From: Paracoccus kondratievae
GTDB lineage: Bacteria; Pseudomonadota; Alphaproteobacteria; Rhodobacterales; Rhodobacteraceae
Direction of reading: 5' to 3'
Assembly: GCF_009301415.1 (NCBI RefSeq)
Contig: NZ_CP045073.1
Coordinates: 682,001-746,000 of the forward strand
Length of the DNA stretch: 64,000 nt
Made by a program: the position numbers and the translations under genes
The notes under the pieces: model-generated
Told to the model about the DNA's origin: nothing
The model's database searches: none
The model's input: the letters and a program-made list of their open reading frames with translations, nothing else
Shown: positions 32,784 to 41,897 of the stretch, in pieces
Layout of the letters: every line of letters begins with the position of its first letter
Numbering within the stretch: the stretch's first letter is position 1

Positions 32784-34730
32784 ATGTCCCAGATCTCCCT
32801 TACCTTCCCCGATGGCAATTCGCGCGACTATCCCGCCGGCATCACCGCCGCCGAGGTTGCCGCATCCATCGCCCCGAGCCTCGCCCGGAATGCGATTTCT
32901 GCCTTTCTCGACGGCCAGCACATCGACCTGCAATGGCCAATCCAGAAAAGCGGCCAGATCAGCATCAACACCATGAAGGACAGCGAGCCGGCACTCGAAC
33001 TGATCCGCCATGACCTCGCCCATATCATGGCCCGCGCCGTGCAAGAGCTGTGGCCCGACGTCAAGGTGACGATCGGTCCCGTCCGCGATCAGGGCTGGTT
33101 CTACGATTTCGACCGGGCCGAACCCTTCACGCCCGAGGATCTGGGCGCGATCGAGGCTCGGATGAAACAGATCATCGCCGCCCGCGAGCCTGTGCGCACC
33201 GAGGTCTGGGACCGTGCCCGCGCCCTTGCCCACTACGAGGCGCAGGGTGAGTCCTTCAAGGTCGAGCTTGTGAACCGCATCCCGGAAGGCGAGCCGATCC
33301 GCATGTATTGGCACGGCAACTGGCAGGACCTCTGCCGCGGCCCCCACCTGCAAAGCACCGGCCAGGTTCCGGCTGATGCCTTTAAATTGACCCATGTCGC
33401 CGGTGCCTATTGGCTGGGCGATTCCTCGCGCCCGATGCTGCAACGCATCTACGGTGTGGCCTTCCGCAACCGCGACGACCTCAAGGCCCACCTGACCATG
33501 CTGGAAGAGGCTGCCAGGCGCGACCATCGCAAGCTTGGCCGCGAGATGGAGCTTTTCCATTTTCAGGAAGAAGCGCCGGGCATGGTCTTCTGGCATCCGA
33601 ACGGCTGGACAATCTATCGCGAACTTGAATCGTATATGCGCCGCCGCCTGATCCGCGCCGGCTATAAAGAAATCAAGACGCCCCAGGTCGTGGACCGTAT
33701 CCTGTGGGAAAAATCCGGCCACTGGGAAGCCTATCGCGAGAACATGTTCATCGTCGAGGTGGACGAGGAAGGGGCCAGGGAAAAGCGCATCAACGCGCTG
33801 AAACCGATGAACTGCCCCTGCCATGTACAGGTCTATAATCAGGGCCTTAAATCCTACCGCGACCTGCCGCTGCGGCTGGCCGAATTCGGCTCGTGCCATC
33901 GTTACGAATCCTCGGGTTCGATGCACGGGCTGATGCGGGTGCGCGGCTTTGTCCAGGACGACGCGCATATCTTCTGCACCGAGGACCAGATCGAAGACGA
34001 ATGCGCCGGCTTCATCGCGCTCTTGTCCTCGGTCTATCAGGACCTCGGCTTCGACGGCTTCGACATCAAGCTCTCGACCCGGCCCGAGGTGCGGATCGGC
34101 ACGGACGCGCAATGGGACAAGGTCGAGGGCGCGCTGAAAGGCGCCATCGAAAAGCTGGGCCTGCCCTATGAGATCAACCCCGGCGACGGCGCCTTCTACG
34201 GGCCGAAACTGGACTTCAAGCTGACCGACGCCATCGGCCGCGAATGGCAGTGCGGCACCTTCCAGGTCGATCCCAACCTGCCCGAGCGGCTCAGCGCGGA
34301 ATATGTCGGCGAGGACGGCGCCAAGCACCGGCCCTACATGCTGCACCGCGCCGTGCTGGGCAGCTTCGAGCGTTTCATCGGCATTCTGATCGAGAACTAC
34401 TCGGGCAAGATGCCGCTGTGGCTCGCGCCGCGCCAGGTGGTGGTCGCATCTATCGTCTCGGCTGCCGACGACTATGTGCACGAAGTCGTGGCGGCGCTGC
34501 GCGCCGCCGGGCTGCGGGCCGAAGCCGACACCCGCAATGAAAAGATCAACTACAAGGTCCGCGAACATTCGGTCGGCAAAGTGCCGGTCATCATGGCTGT
34601 GGGTCTGAAAGAGGTCGAGGAACGCAGCGTCTCGATCCGGCGACTCGACCGGCAGGGCAGCGAAAACCACACGCTGGATGCAGCCATCGCCATGCTGCGC
34701 GACGAGGCCACCCCGCCGGATCTGCGCTGA
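32784..34730 (+). CDS. thrS: Threonyl-tRNA synthetase
   Basis: A 648-residue ThrRS of normal length. The N-terminal TGS domain ([20 protein letters not shown]) and the editing domain ([28 protein letters not shown]) precede the class II core with [28 protein letters not shown] and the motif 2 Arg, [17 protein letters not shown] as motif 3, and the C-terminal anticodon-binding domain ([21 protein letters not shown]). It charges tRNA-Thr and edits Ser-tRNA-Thr. GAGGAGG lies before ATG 32784; a longer upstream frame is not supported. It is monocistronic, with hairpins following the stop. Confidence 0.97.
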   Translation: MSQISLTFPDGNSRDYPAGITAAEVAASIAPSLARNAISAFLDGQHIDLQWPIQKSGQISINTMKDSEPALELIRHDLAHIMARAVQELWPDVKVTIGPVRDQGWFYDFDRAEPFTPEDLGAIEARMKQIIAAREPVRTEVWDRARALAHYEAQGESFKVELVNRIPEGEPIRMYWHGNWQDLCRGPHLQSTGQVPADAFKLTHVAGAYWLGDSSRPMLQRIYGVAFRNRDDLKAHLTMLEEAARRDHRKLGREMELFHFQEEAPGMVFWHPNGWTIYRELESYMRRRLIRAGYKEIKTPQVVDRILWEKSGHWEAYRENMFIVEVDEEGAREKRINALKPMNCPCHVQVYNQGLKSYRDLPLRLAEFGSCHRYESSGSMHGLMRVRGFVQDDAHIFCTEDQIEDECAGFIALLSSVYQDLGFDGFDIKLSTRPEVRIGTDAQWDKVEGALKGAIEKLGLPYEINPGDGAFYGPKLDFKLTDAIGREWQCGTFQVDPNLPERLSAEYVGEDGAKHRPYMLHRAVLGSFERFIGILIENYSGKMPLWLAPRQVVVASIVSAADDYVHEVVAALRAAGLRAEADTRNEKINYKVREHSVGKVPVIMAVGLKEVEERSVSIRRLDRQGSENHTLDAAIAMLRDEATPPDLR

Positions 34731-34768
34731 GCGCACCCCCCCGGTTTGGCGGCAATCTGCCAAAATAA

Positions 34769-34823
34769 TCGCGCGAGATGATCCTGCATCATCTCGCGCG
34801 ACGCATTCGTTCTTGCGTTTTTT
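34769..34823 (+). terminator. Two hairpins downstream of thrS / cspA leader
   Basis: TCGCGCGAGATGAT-CCTGC-ATCATCTCGCGCGA (34769-34801) is a perfect 14-bp stem with a five-base loop, without U-tract. Directly after it ACGCA-TTCGTTCT-TGCGT (34801-34818) is followed by TTTTT, a simple terminator. A shorter stem TTTGGC...GCCAAA near 34744-34763 precedes them. The last hairpin probably ends thrS; the large stem may be a second element acting on thrS mRNA or on the long leader of cspA. Confidence 0.55.
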
Positions 34824-34967
34824 CGCGAATCGTTCATCCTCTGCGCTGCGTGAGCACGACTTTCTACCGCCTCCCTTCACGGGGCAGCCGGACTTGACGG
34901 GAAAGGGCTGCACTGCACGGCTCGGGTGCAATTTCGCCCCGGGATGACTTGAAGGAGAGACGGTAAA

Positions 34968-35174
34968 ATGGCTACCGGCACCGTAAAATGGTTCAACGCC
35001 ACCAAAGGCTATGGCTTCATCGCGCCCGATGATGGCGGCAAGGACGTGTTCGTCCATATCTCGGCGGTCGAACGCGCCGGGCTGACCGGACTGAACGACA
35101 ACCAAAAGATCAGCTATGAGCTGCAATCGGGCCGTGACGGCCGCAGCTCTGCCTCGGATCTGAAGCTGCTCTGA
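34968..35174 (+). CDS. Cold-shock (CspA-family) protein
   Basis: A 68-residue single cold-shock domain with RNP1 KGYGFIAP and RNP2 VFVHISAVE and the opening [10 protein letters not shown]. It binds single-stranded RNA and DNA and melts mRNA structure. AAGGAGA precedes the ATG. A leader of up to 150 bases separates it from the thrS terminator, as usual for cold-shock genes controlled by mRNA structure. Which paralogue it is cannot be told. Confidence 0.95.
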   Translation: MATGTVKWFNATKGYGFIAPDDGGKDVFVHISAVERAGLTGLNDNQKISYELQSGRDGRSSASDLKLL

Positions 35175-35201
35175 TTCGACGACAACGCGACATGCCGGAA
35201 C

Positions 35202-35231
35202 CGGCCGGGCCTGCAAGGCGCCGGCCGTTTT
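35202..35231 (+). terminator. Rho-independent terminator after cold-shock gene
   Basis: CGGCCGG (35202-35208) pairs with CCGGCCG (35221-35227), enclosing an inner GCC-TGCAA-GGC, followed by TTTT. It lies 27 bases after the stop codon. Confidence 0.8.
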
Positions 35232-35329
35232 CATGTCTGCGGCTTGCCTGACAGGCAACTGCCCCCGCCCTCTTTCCCCCCGCAGCGCAAGGCTTTATCC
35301 CCGAAAGACGAACCAGACGGGGTAACGGA

Positions 35330-36796
35330 ATGAATCTGGCCGAACATGTGCTGCAAGCTGGAACCGCGTCTCCGGATCGGCTTGCCATGTCGGTGCTGGG
35401 CCTCAGCCGCGCCGACCGTTGGTCCCATGCCCGGTTGCGTCAGGCGGTGCTGGGCACGGCGACCGGGCTTTTGCAGGCAGGCCTGCGCCCGGGACAGCGG
35501 CTGCTGATGCGGCTGGGGAACAATCCGAACTTTCCGGTCACCTATCTTGGTGCCATCGCCGCCGGTATCGTGCCGGTTCCGACCTCTCCTATGCTGACCG
35601 AGGCAGAGATCAGCAAGATCGCCGCCGTCATTCAGCCAGCGATGATCGTCGCGGACAAGGGCATTGCCTTGCCCGATCACCCGGCCCCGGTCCTGTCGGC
35701 CGAACGAATCACCGGATTCGCCGCGCTGCCTCCGGCCGGATTCGCGCAGGCCAGGCCTGATGATCTGGCCTATATCGTCTTTACCTCGGGCACTTCGGGC
35801 CAACCCCGCGCGGTCTGCCATGCACATCGCGCCATCCTTGCCCGGCAAATGATGTATCAGGGCTGGTATGGGCTGACGGCGCAGGACCGGCTGCTGCATG
35901 CCGGGGCCTTTAACTGGACATTCACGCTTGGGACCGGCCTCATGGACCCTTGGACCATGGGCGCTACGGCGCTGATTCCCGCCGAAGACGTAGCGCCCGG
36001 ACAGATCCCGCTGATCGCCAGCCGACACGGCGCCACCATCCTCGCCGCCGCACCCGGCGTGTTTCGCCGCCTGCTGCGGGCCGAGTGGAAACCGTGGAAC
36101 GGGCTGCGTCACGGTCTTGTCGCGGGCGAAAGGCTGGACCCCGCTCTGCGCCGCGCCTGGCAAGAGCGCACCGGCACCGATCTGCATGAGGCGATGGGAA
36201 TGTCGGAATGCTCGACCTTCATCTCGGGCAGCCCCGCGCGCCCGGCACCAGATGGCACGGCGGGCTTTCCTCAGCCCGGCCGGCGGATCGCAATCCTTGA
36301 TGACGAGGGGCACGAGCTTGCCTCCGGCCAGCCCGGCGTCCTTGCGGTCCACCGCTCGGACCCCGGGCTGTTTCTGGGCTATCTCGACCAACCGCAGGAG
36401 ACGGCGGCACGCTTTTGCGGCGACTGGTTTCTGACCGGCGATCTGGCTGAAACCACCGCCGAAGGTGCGATTCGCACCCTTGGCCGCGCCGATGACATGA
36501 TGAACGCCGGCGGCTTTCGTGTCTCACCCGGTGAGGTTGAGGACGCGCTTGCCGCCCTGTCCGAGGCGGGCGAGGTCGCGGCAGTCGAGCTGCCAGTCGG
36601 CCCCGGCACAAGTGTAATCGCCGCCTTCTGGACCGGTCCCGCCACGGTCGAGGCGCTGCGTCAGCAGGCCGAAACCCGGCTTGCACGCTATAAGCAGCCG
36701 CGCGAATACATCCCTCTGTCCGCCCTGCCCCGCACGCCGACGGGCAAGATCAACCGCCGCGCCCTGCGGGACGCCCATCGCAAGGATAACCCATGA
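35330..36796 (+). CDS. Acyl-CoA synthetase-like adenylate-forming enzyme
   Basis: A 488-residue AMP-forming ligase. Motifs in order: AYIVFTSGTSGQPRAVCHAH (P-loop like A3; note the usual Lys of PKxV is Arg), GMSECSTF (A5), GDWFLTGDLAE (A7), GRADDMMNAGGFRVSPGEVE (A8, with M-N in place of the usual I-K) and PTGKINRRAL with catalytic Lys (A10). It would activate a carboxylic acid as acyl-AMP then acyl-CoA; short or aromatic acids are plausible but the substrate is not identifiable. It overlaps the next gene by four bases, so the two are coupled. Confidence 0.85.
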   Translation: MNLAEHVLQAGTASPDRLAMSVLGLSRADRWSHARLRQAVLGTATGLLQAGLRPGQRLLMRLGNNPNFPVTYLGAIAAGIVPVPTSPMLTEAEISKIAAVIQPAMIVADKGIALPDHPAPVLSAERITGFAALPPAGFAQARPDDLAYIVFTSGTSGQPRAVCHAHRAILARQMMYQGWYGLTAQDRLLHAGAFNWTFTLGTGLMDPWTMGATALIPAEDVAPGQIPLIASRHGATILAAAPGVFRRLLRAEWKPWNGLRHGLVAGERLDPALRRAWQERTGTDLHEAMGMSECSTFISGSPARPAPDGTAGFPQPGRRIAILDDEGHELASGQPGVLAVHRSDPGLFLGYLDQPQETAARFCGDWFLTGDLAETTAEGAIRTLGRADDMMNAGGFRVSPGEVEDALAALSEAGEVAAVELPVGPGTSVIAAFWTGPATVEALRQQAETRLARYKQPREYIPLSALPRTPTGKINRRALRDAHRKDNP

Positions 36797-37452
36797 CCGA
36801 ACCGCTTCCCGGCCAAATTCGCCTAGATATCTTTGCCGATCCGGTCTGCCCGTGGTGCATGATCGGCAAGGCTGAACTGGACCTTGCTCTGGAAAGCCGG
36901 CCCGACCACCCCTTTGCGATCAGCTGGCATCCCTTTCGCCTTGATCCACAGATGCCGCAGGCCGGCATGGATTATGTCGCCTACATGAAGATGAAATTCG
37001 GCGGCGAAAAGGGCATCCTCCAGGCGATGAAACCGGTGATGGAGGCCAGCGAGCGGCTGGGCCTGTGGATCAACCCCTCGCTGATCGAGCGGGTGCCGAA
37101 TACCCTCGACGCGCACCGCCTGTTGCATTGGGCAGGACTGGAGGGCGCACAGACCCCGGTCATGTCCGGGCTGATGCGGGCACATTGGCGCGAGGGTCGG
37201 AATATCTCGAACCCCGATGTGCTGGTCGAGATCGGGGAAAAGGCAGGAATGGATGGCCGGATGATCCGTCGTCTGCTCGCCACAGCCGAGGATCGCGACG
37301 AGGTCGCCACGCGCGAGATACACGCCCGCCAGCGCGGCATCAACTCGGTCCCGACCTTTATTGTCGCCGACAGCCACGTTGTGACCGGCGCGCAACCGGC
37401 AAGCCTGTGGCAGAACGTGATTGATGAGCTGACCGGCCTGCAATCTCAATAG
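36793..37452 (+). CDS. FrnE-like DsbA-family oxidoreductase
   Basis: A 219-residue cytoplasmic DsbA-family protein of the FrnE/2-hydroxychromene isomerase-like group: FADPVCPWCMIGKAELD with the redox CPWC, WHPFRLDPQMP, ERVPNTLDAHRLLHWA and the cis-proline region GINSVPTFIVADSHVVTGAQPASLW. No signal peptide, so it acts inside the cell. FrnE proteins have disulfide reductase/isomerase activity and link to oxidative stress or polyketide work-up. The ATGA overlap with the acyl-CoA synthetase-like gene suggests a shared pathway, unidentified. Confidence 0.9.
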   Translation: MTEPLPGQIRLDIFADPVCPWCMIGKAELDLALESRPDHPFAISWHPFRLDPQMPQAGMDYVAYMKMKFGGEKGILQAMKPVMEASERLGLWINPSLIERVPNTLDAHRLLHWAGLEGAQTPVMSGLMRAHWREGRNISNPDVLVEIGEKAGMDGRMIRRLLATAEDRDEVATREIHARQRGINSVPTFIVADSHVVTGAQPASLWQNVIDELTGLQSQ

Positions 37453-37605
37453 GTTGGGCCCTTACCGCAGCTTGCCGCTAAATCTGGAAATCAGCGTCGA
37501 GTTAAACTATATTAAGAGGCTCCATCTTTCTCCTCCTAGAACCGGGCGCAGGGCCGTGTATAAGACCGGCTTGCCCGTTTCGATCACTAGCCAGGGATTT
37601 CCGCC

Positions 37606-39870
37606 ATGAGCCGTTTCTCAGCCCCTATCGCCGAACAGATCTGGGATATGAAGTATCGGCTCAAGGATGGTGCGGGCCAGTCGCTTGACCTGTCGATCGA
37701 GGACAGCTGGCGGCGCGTTGCCCGTGACCTTGCCCGCGTCGAAAAAGACCCCGCACAGTGGGAAGACCGCTTTTACGCCGCGCTTGAGGATTTCCGGTTT
37801 CTTCCCGCCGGCCGCATCCTTGCCGGCGCGGGCACCGGCCGCGAAGTGACGCTGTTCAACTGCTTTGTCATGGGGACTATCCCCGACAGCCTCGCCGGTA
37901 TCTTTGACATGCTCAAGGAGGCCGCGCTGACCATGCAGCAGGGCGGCGGTATCGGCTATGACTTCAGCACCATCCGCCCGCGCGGGGCCGAGGTAAAGGG
38001 CGTGGCCGCGGATGCCTCGGGCCCGCTCAGCTTTATGGATGTCTGGGACGCGATGTGCCGCACGATCATGTCTGCCGGCTCGCGCCGCGGTGCGATGATG
38101 GCAACGATGCGCTGCGACCACCCCGATATCGAAACCTTCATTCAGGCAAAACAGGACAGCGCCCGGCTGCGCATGTTCAACCTGTCAGTGCTCGTCACCG
38201 ATGCTTTTATGGAAGCGGTCAAGGCCGACGGCCCGTGGGATCTGAAATTCGGCGGTAAGGTCTATCACACCATCCAGGCGCGCGACCTGTGGAACCGGAT
38301 CATGCGCGCGACCTATGATTATGCCGAACCGGGCGTGATCTTTATCGACCGCATCAACCAACAGAATAACCTGAACTATTGCGAGACGATCGCCGCCACC
38401 AACCCTTGCGGCGAACAGCCCCTGCCGCCTTATGGTGCCTGCCTGCTTGGCTCGATCAACCTGACCCGTCTGGTCGAGGCGCCCTTTACCCCCGAAGCAC
38501 GGCTGAACCCCGAGGCGCTGGATGAACTGGTCCGCGTCGCGATGCGGATGATGGATAACGTCGTCGATGCCTCGAAATTCCCGCTGCCGCAGCAAGCAGC
38601 CGAGGCGCAGGCCAAGCGCCGTATCGGCCTTGGCGTCACCGGTCTGGCCGATGCGCTGCTGATGCTTGGCCTGCGTTACGGTGCCGATGATGCGGTAGCG
38701 CAAACGCGGGCGTGGATGAAGTCGATTGCCCGTTCGGCCTATCTGGCTTCGGTCGATCTGGCGCGTGAAAAAGGTGCCTTCCCGCTGTTTGACGCCGAGA
38801 AATACCTCGCCTCGGGTTTTATGCAGCGCATGGATGAGGATGTGCGCGAGGCGGTGGCCCAGCACGGCATCCGCAACGCGCTGCTGACCAGCATCGCGCC
38901 GACCGGCACTATCAGCCTTTACGCGGGCAACGTCAGTTCGGGAATCGAGCCGGTCTTTGCCTATGCCTATACCCGTAAAGTCCTGCAAAAAGACGGCTCG
39001 CGCACCGAAGAAGAGGTCGTCGATTACGCCGTGCAGATGTGGCGCGACCTGCATGGCGACGCGCCGCTGCCCGACCATTTTGTCAATGCCCAGACGCTTT
39101 CGCCCATGGATCACGTCGCCATGCAGGCGGCCGCGCAGGAATGGGTCGACAGCTCGATCTCAAAGACCATCAACTGCCCCGAGGATATCTCGTTCGAGGA
39201 CTTCAAGGATGTCTATCTGGCCGCCTGGGATCAGGGCTGCAAAGGCTGCACCACCTATCGTCCGAACGACGTGACCGGCTCGGTCCTGTCGGTAAGTGAG
39301 AAATCCGAAGAGGCCCCGCAGGCCGACAAGGGCGCCGATGTGGTTTATCTGACCGAGCCACTGGAACGCCCGGCGGCGCTTGAGGGCTCGACCTACAAGC
39401 TGAAATTCCCCGGCAGTGAGCACGCGATCTATATCACCATCAACGATATCGTTCAGGCCGATCACCGCCGCCCCTTCGAGGTTTTCATCAACTCGAAGAA
39501 CATGGAGCATTTTGCCTGGACCGTGGCGCTGACACGGATGATCTCGGCTGTATTCCGGCGCGGCGGCGATGTGTCCTTCGTGGTCGAAGAGCTGAAGGCG
39601 GTCTTTGACCCGCGTGGCGGCGCGTGGATGGAGGGACGCTATGTCCCCTCGATTCTTGCCGCCATCGGTGGGGTGATCGAGCGGCACATGATCTCGACCG
39701 GCTTTCTTGCCGGCGAGGGCATGGCACTGAAATCCGATCCCAAGGCCGAACTGGTCGCCGTGGGCGAACGCCCGCGCGGCCCGGCCTGCCCCTCTTGCGG
39801 CCAATACGGGATGCGTATGATCGAGGGCTGCATGACCTGCCCTTCATGCGGCCATTCCAAATGCGGCTAA
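37606..39870 (+). CDS. nrdJ: Adenosylcobalamin-dependent ribonucleotide reductase (class II)
   Basis: A 754-residue class II ribonucleotide reductase of the short alphaproteobacterial form. The N-terminal part has RFLPAGRILAGAGTGREVTLFNCFV, the radical-cysteine loop TNPCGEQPLPPYGACLLGSINL, the phosphate loop APTGTISLYAGNVSSGIEP, and C-terminal CxxC pairs (CPSCGQYGMRMIEGCMTCPSCGHSKCG split over the tail) that shuttle electrons and bind zinc. It makes deoxyribonucleotides without oxygen using B12. Upstream 153 bases hold the promoter. An IS630 element begins 44 bases after the stop, before a likely terminator. Confidence 0.95.
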   Translation: MSRFSAPIAEQIWDMKYRLKDGAGQSLDLSIEDSWRRVARDLARVEKDPAQWEDRFYAALEDFRFLPAGRILAGAGTGREVTLFNCFVMGTIPDSLAGIFDMLKEAALTMQQGGGIGYDFSTIRPRGAEVKGVAADASGPLSFMDVWDAMCRTIMSAGSRRGAMMATMRCDHPDIETFIQAKQDSARLRMFNLSVLVTDAFMEAVKADGPWDLKFGGKVYHTIQARDLWNRIMRATYDYAEPGVIFIDRINQQNNLNYCETIAATNPCGEQPLPPYGACLLGSINLTRLVEAPFTPEARLNPEALDELVRVAMRMMDNVVDASKFPLPQQAAEAQAKRRIGLGVTGLADALLMLGLRYGADDAVAQTRAWMKSIARSAYLASVDLAREKGAFPLFDAEKYLASGFMQRMDEDVREAVAQHGIRNALLTSIAPTGTISLYAGNVSSGIEPVFAYAYTRKVLQKDGSRTEEEVVDYAVQMWRDLHGDAPLPDHFVNAQTLSPMDHVAMQAAAQEWVDSSISKTINCPEDISFEDFKDVYLAAWDQGCKGCTTYRPNDVTGSVLSVSEKSEEAPQADKGADVVYLTEPLERPAALEGSTYKLKFPGSEHAIYITINDIVQADHRRPFEVFINSKNMEHFAWTVALTRMISAVFRRGGDVSFVVEELKAVFDPRGGAWMEGRYVPSILAAIGGVIERHMISTGFLAGEGMALKSDPKAELVAVGERPRGPACPSCGQYGMRMIEGCMTCPSCGHSKCG

Positions 39871-40001
39871 GGCGGGACGGCTCGTGTGCGGCCAAGCATA
39901 AAATGAGCCTTATACCAGCGGCATGAACCATCGACTCTGAAGGTGGTTTGCTTTGCGGCCGACCTCTGATTCACTCCCTTGCAAGGCGGAGGAGGATCAG
40001 G

Positions 40002-40523
40002 ATGGCAGTGGGCATCACACGCACGGACCTTTCAGCATCGGATCTGCGGCGAGAGGCGGCTCGCGTGAAGGACGCGCGAGCGACGCGCCGGATGTTTGCG
40101 CTGGCGCATGTGCTTGACGGGCGAAGCCGGACGGAAGCGGCACAGAGCTGCGGTATGGATCGGCAGACGCTGCGTGACTGGGTTCACCGTTACAATGCCG
40201 AAGGGCTGGCTGGCCTTGTCGATCGGCCGCTTCCTGGGCGGCCCCCGCGGCTCAGCGCCGAGCAGATGCGCGAACTTGCCGTGATCGTCGAGACGGGGCC
40301 TGACCCGTCGACGGATAAGGTCGTGCGTTGGCGTCGGATTGACCTCTGCGACGTGGTTGAGCAGCGGTTTGGCATTCGCGTGGCGGAGAGGACCATGAGC
40401 GCGATCCTTCACCGGCTCAGCTTTGCACGTCTCTCAGTCCGGCCGCGCCATCCGCAGGCCGATGGCGAAGCACAAGCGGTATATAAAAAACTTTGCCGAA
40501 CTGGCGCGCGCGGCCTTGCCTGA
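40002..40523 (+). CDS. IS630 transposase, N-terminal frame
   Basis: The first 174-residue part holds the helix-turn-helix DNA-binding region (RRMFALAHVLDGRSRTEAAQSCGMDRQTLRDWVHRYN) and the linker to the catalytic core (GIRVAERTMSAILHRL). GGAGGA precedes the ATG at 40002. The frame shifts near a run of six A at 40485-40490; the in-frame continuation is short and unrelated (LCRTGARGLA). A full transposase requires a +1 (or -2) shift, either programmed or a mutation. Confidence 0.85.
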   Translation: MAVGITRTDLSASDLRREAARVKDARATRRMFALAHVLDGRSRTEAAQSCGMDRQTLRDWVHRYNAEGLAGLVDRPLPGRPPRLSAEQMRELAVIVETGPDPSTDKVVRWRRIDLCDVVEQRFGIRVAERTMSAILHRLSFARLSVRPRHPQADGEAQAVYKKLCRTGARGLA

Positions 40524-41061
40524 CGAAGCGCAAGGAAAGCCCTTGGAGATCTGGTTCCAGGACGAGGCCAGGGTGGGTCAACAGGGAACATTGACACGCG
40601 TGTGGGCAAGAAAGGGCACACGCCCGCGGGCGCCAAAAGACTGCCGCTACGCCTGGGCCTACATCTTCGGGGCGGTCTGCCCGGCCCGCAGGATCGGTGC
40701 GGCGCTTGTCATGCCCTACGCGAACACAGAGGCGATGAACGCCCACCTGGCCGAAATCAGCGGGCAGGTATCGCCCGGTGCACACGCGCTCCTTGTTCTC
40801 GATGGTGCTGGCTGGCACAGCTCCACAGACCTCATCATCCCGCCCAACATCAGCCTGCTGCCGCTGCCACCTTACAGTCCGGAACTGAACCCGGTCGAGA
40901 ACCTCTGGCAGTTCCTCCGTCAGAACACCCTCGCGAACCGGGTCTTCGACAGCTACGAGGCCATCGTCGACGTCTGCTGCGATGCCTGGAACACGCTCCT
41001 CGCAATGCCGGAACGCGTCGCTTCAATCACCTCACGCGATTGGGCGCAGGTCAGTGGATAA
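40462..41061 (+). CDS. IS630 transposase, catalytic frame
   Basis: In the +1 frame the catalytic DDE core continues: IWFQDEARVGQQGTLTRVWA (first Asp), ALLVLDGAGWHSS (second Asp) and LPPYSPELNPVENLWQFLRQN (Glu). An internal ATG at 40462 could start it alone, but the native protein is probably the fusion of both frames through the A6 stretch. The stop codon at 41061 overlaps the right terminal repeat. Downstream residues are intact, so the element may still be mobile if frameshifting occurs. Confidence 0.82.
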   Translation: MAKHKRYIKNFAELARAALPDEAQGKPLEIWFQDEARVGQQGTLTRVWARKGTRPRAPKDCRYAWAYIFGAVCPARRIGAALVMPYANTEAMNAHLAEISGQVSPGAHALLVLDGAGWHSSTDLIIPPNISLLPLPPYSPELNPVENLWQFLRQNTLANRVFDSYEAIVDVCCDAWNTLLAMPERVASITSRDWAQVSG

Positions 41062-41103
41062 TGCCGTTGGTATTAGCCGGACTGTTTGAGCCTTTTTGCA
41101 AGC

Positions 41104-41140
41104 ATAAGGTGAGCCCAGGATTTTTCTTGGCTCACCTTAT
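41104..41140. terminator. Hairpin downstream of IS630, probable original nrdJ terminator
   Basis: ATAAGGTGAGCC (41104-41115) pairs perfectly with GGCTCACCTTAT (41129-41140) around a 13-base loop, and is followed by CTTTATTTAT. A related sequence, AAGCATAAAATGAGCC, lies on the other side of the element (39894-39909). Without the IS it would lie about 80 bases after nrdJ. Confidence 0.55.
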
Positions 41141-41897
41141 CTTTATTTATCAATATGCTACTGAACTCGCCTCTTCAGGCCCTGCGGTCGCTTCACACTT
41201 GTCCGGCTTGAGCGCGGTCCCATTGACGAGTTTTGGATGGCTGCGCATCGTCAGGGCATCCCCTCCATGATCGGATGCCGGTCACGGTCCGTTTCCGTCC
41301 CGCTGTTAACCGTGGAACATCACCACTCGTCACTCTCCACACCGGAAAAACGCCCGCTTTTCCGAACAGTCTAGGCTTGTCTCTGAAAAGAGCCAACCTC
41401 CAGCCTTACCGATCGCGCCTTCTGCTCCACCATGCGCGGCGCCCGTTTAGCGAGTCTGGATATCCCGTCTCGTAGAGCGCCATTTCAGGGTGCGGGTCTT
41501 GCAGCGCACCTATGGAGGATAGTCCGTCTTCTGGGCTTCCTCCTCATTCATCGGCGATGGCAAAGGCCATCCGATCAAGGACGCCACAGGACATGTCCAG
41601 CAGCTGCTTTTTCCTGTCGAATCAGGCCTCGCTGCGTGCCTGATACGCGCCGCCCGCCTCACTCGCTCGTCAAAATAATTTCGGCAAAGGGGCGTTTCGG
41701 GGCCTTTGCACCGTTTACATCAAAGATGCATCCGTGAAGCACCTTCCCTATGGTGCCACGCTCACACCTTCGCCAACCTCATGGCAGCCGACAATCGGCT
41801 TAAGACGCCCGGAGAGTGAACGCTCTCAGGAGGGGATCAGCGAGACACCTACCTGAGAGCCAGATTTCTTGATCATCCAGAGGCAGTGAATGAACCA
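41141..41897. other. 757-base gap, no recognisable gene
   Basis: Several short open frames occur on both strands but none has a ribosome site or a recognisable protein pattern. The sequence is less GC-rich than the flanks and looks like non-coding or decayed DNA between the IS element and the end of the T6SS operon. I see no strong terminator for tssH. Confidence 0.5.

Larger units (their letters stand above)
39915..41070 (+). mobile_element. IS630-family insertion sequence
   Basis: The element is about 1,156 bp. Imperfect terminal repeats CCAGCGGCAT (39915-39924) and ATGCCGTTGG (41061-41070, reverse complement CCAACGGCAT) match at 9 of 10 positions and each is flanked by TA (39913-39914, 41071-41072), the target duplicated by this family. 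Adding the flanking bases extends the match to ATACCARCGGCAT. It carries one transposase split over two frames. It sits between nrdJ and a hairpin terminator. Confidence 0.85.

Noticed and set aside
32574..35258. 894-codon minus-strand frame opposite thrS and the cold-shock gene
   Set aside because: Pure antisense of two well-supported genes; composition artefact of high GC third positions.
37500..37525. AT-rich AAACTATATTAAG upstream of nrdJ as a NrdR box
   Set aside because: Only one imperfect copy; NrdR sites normally come as a pair about 31 bases apart.
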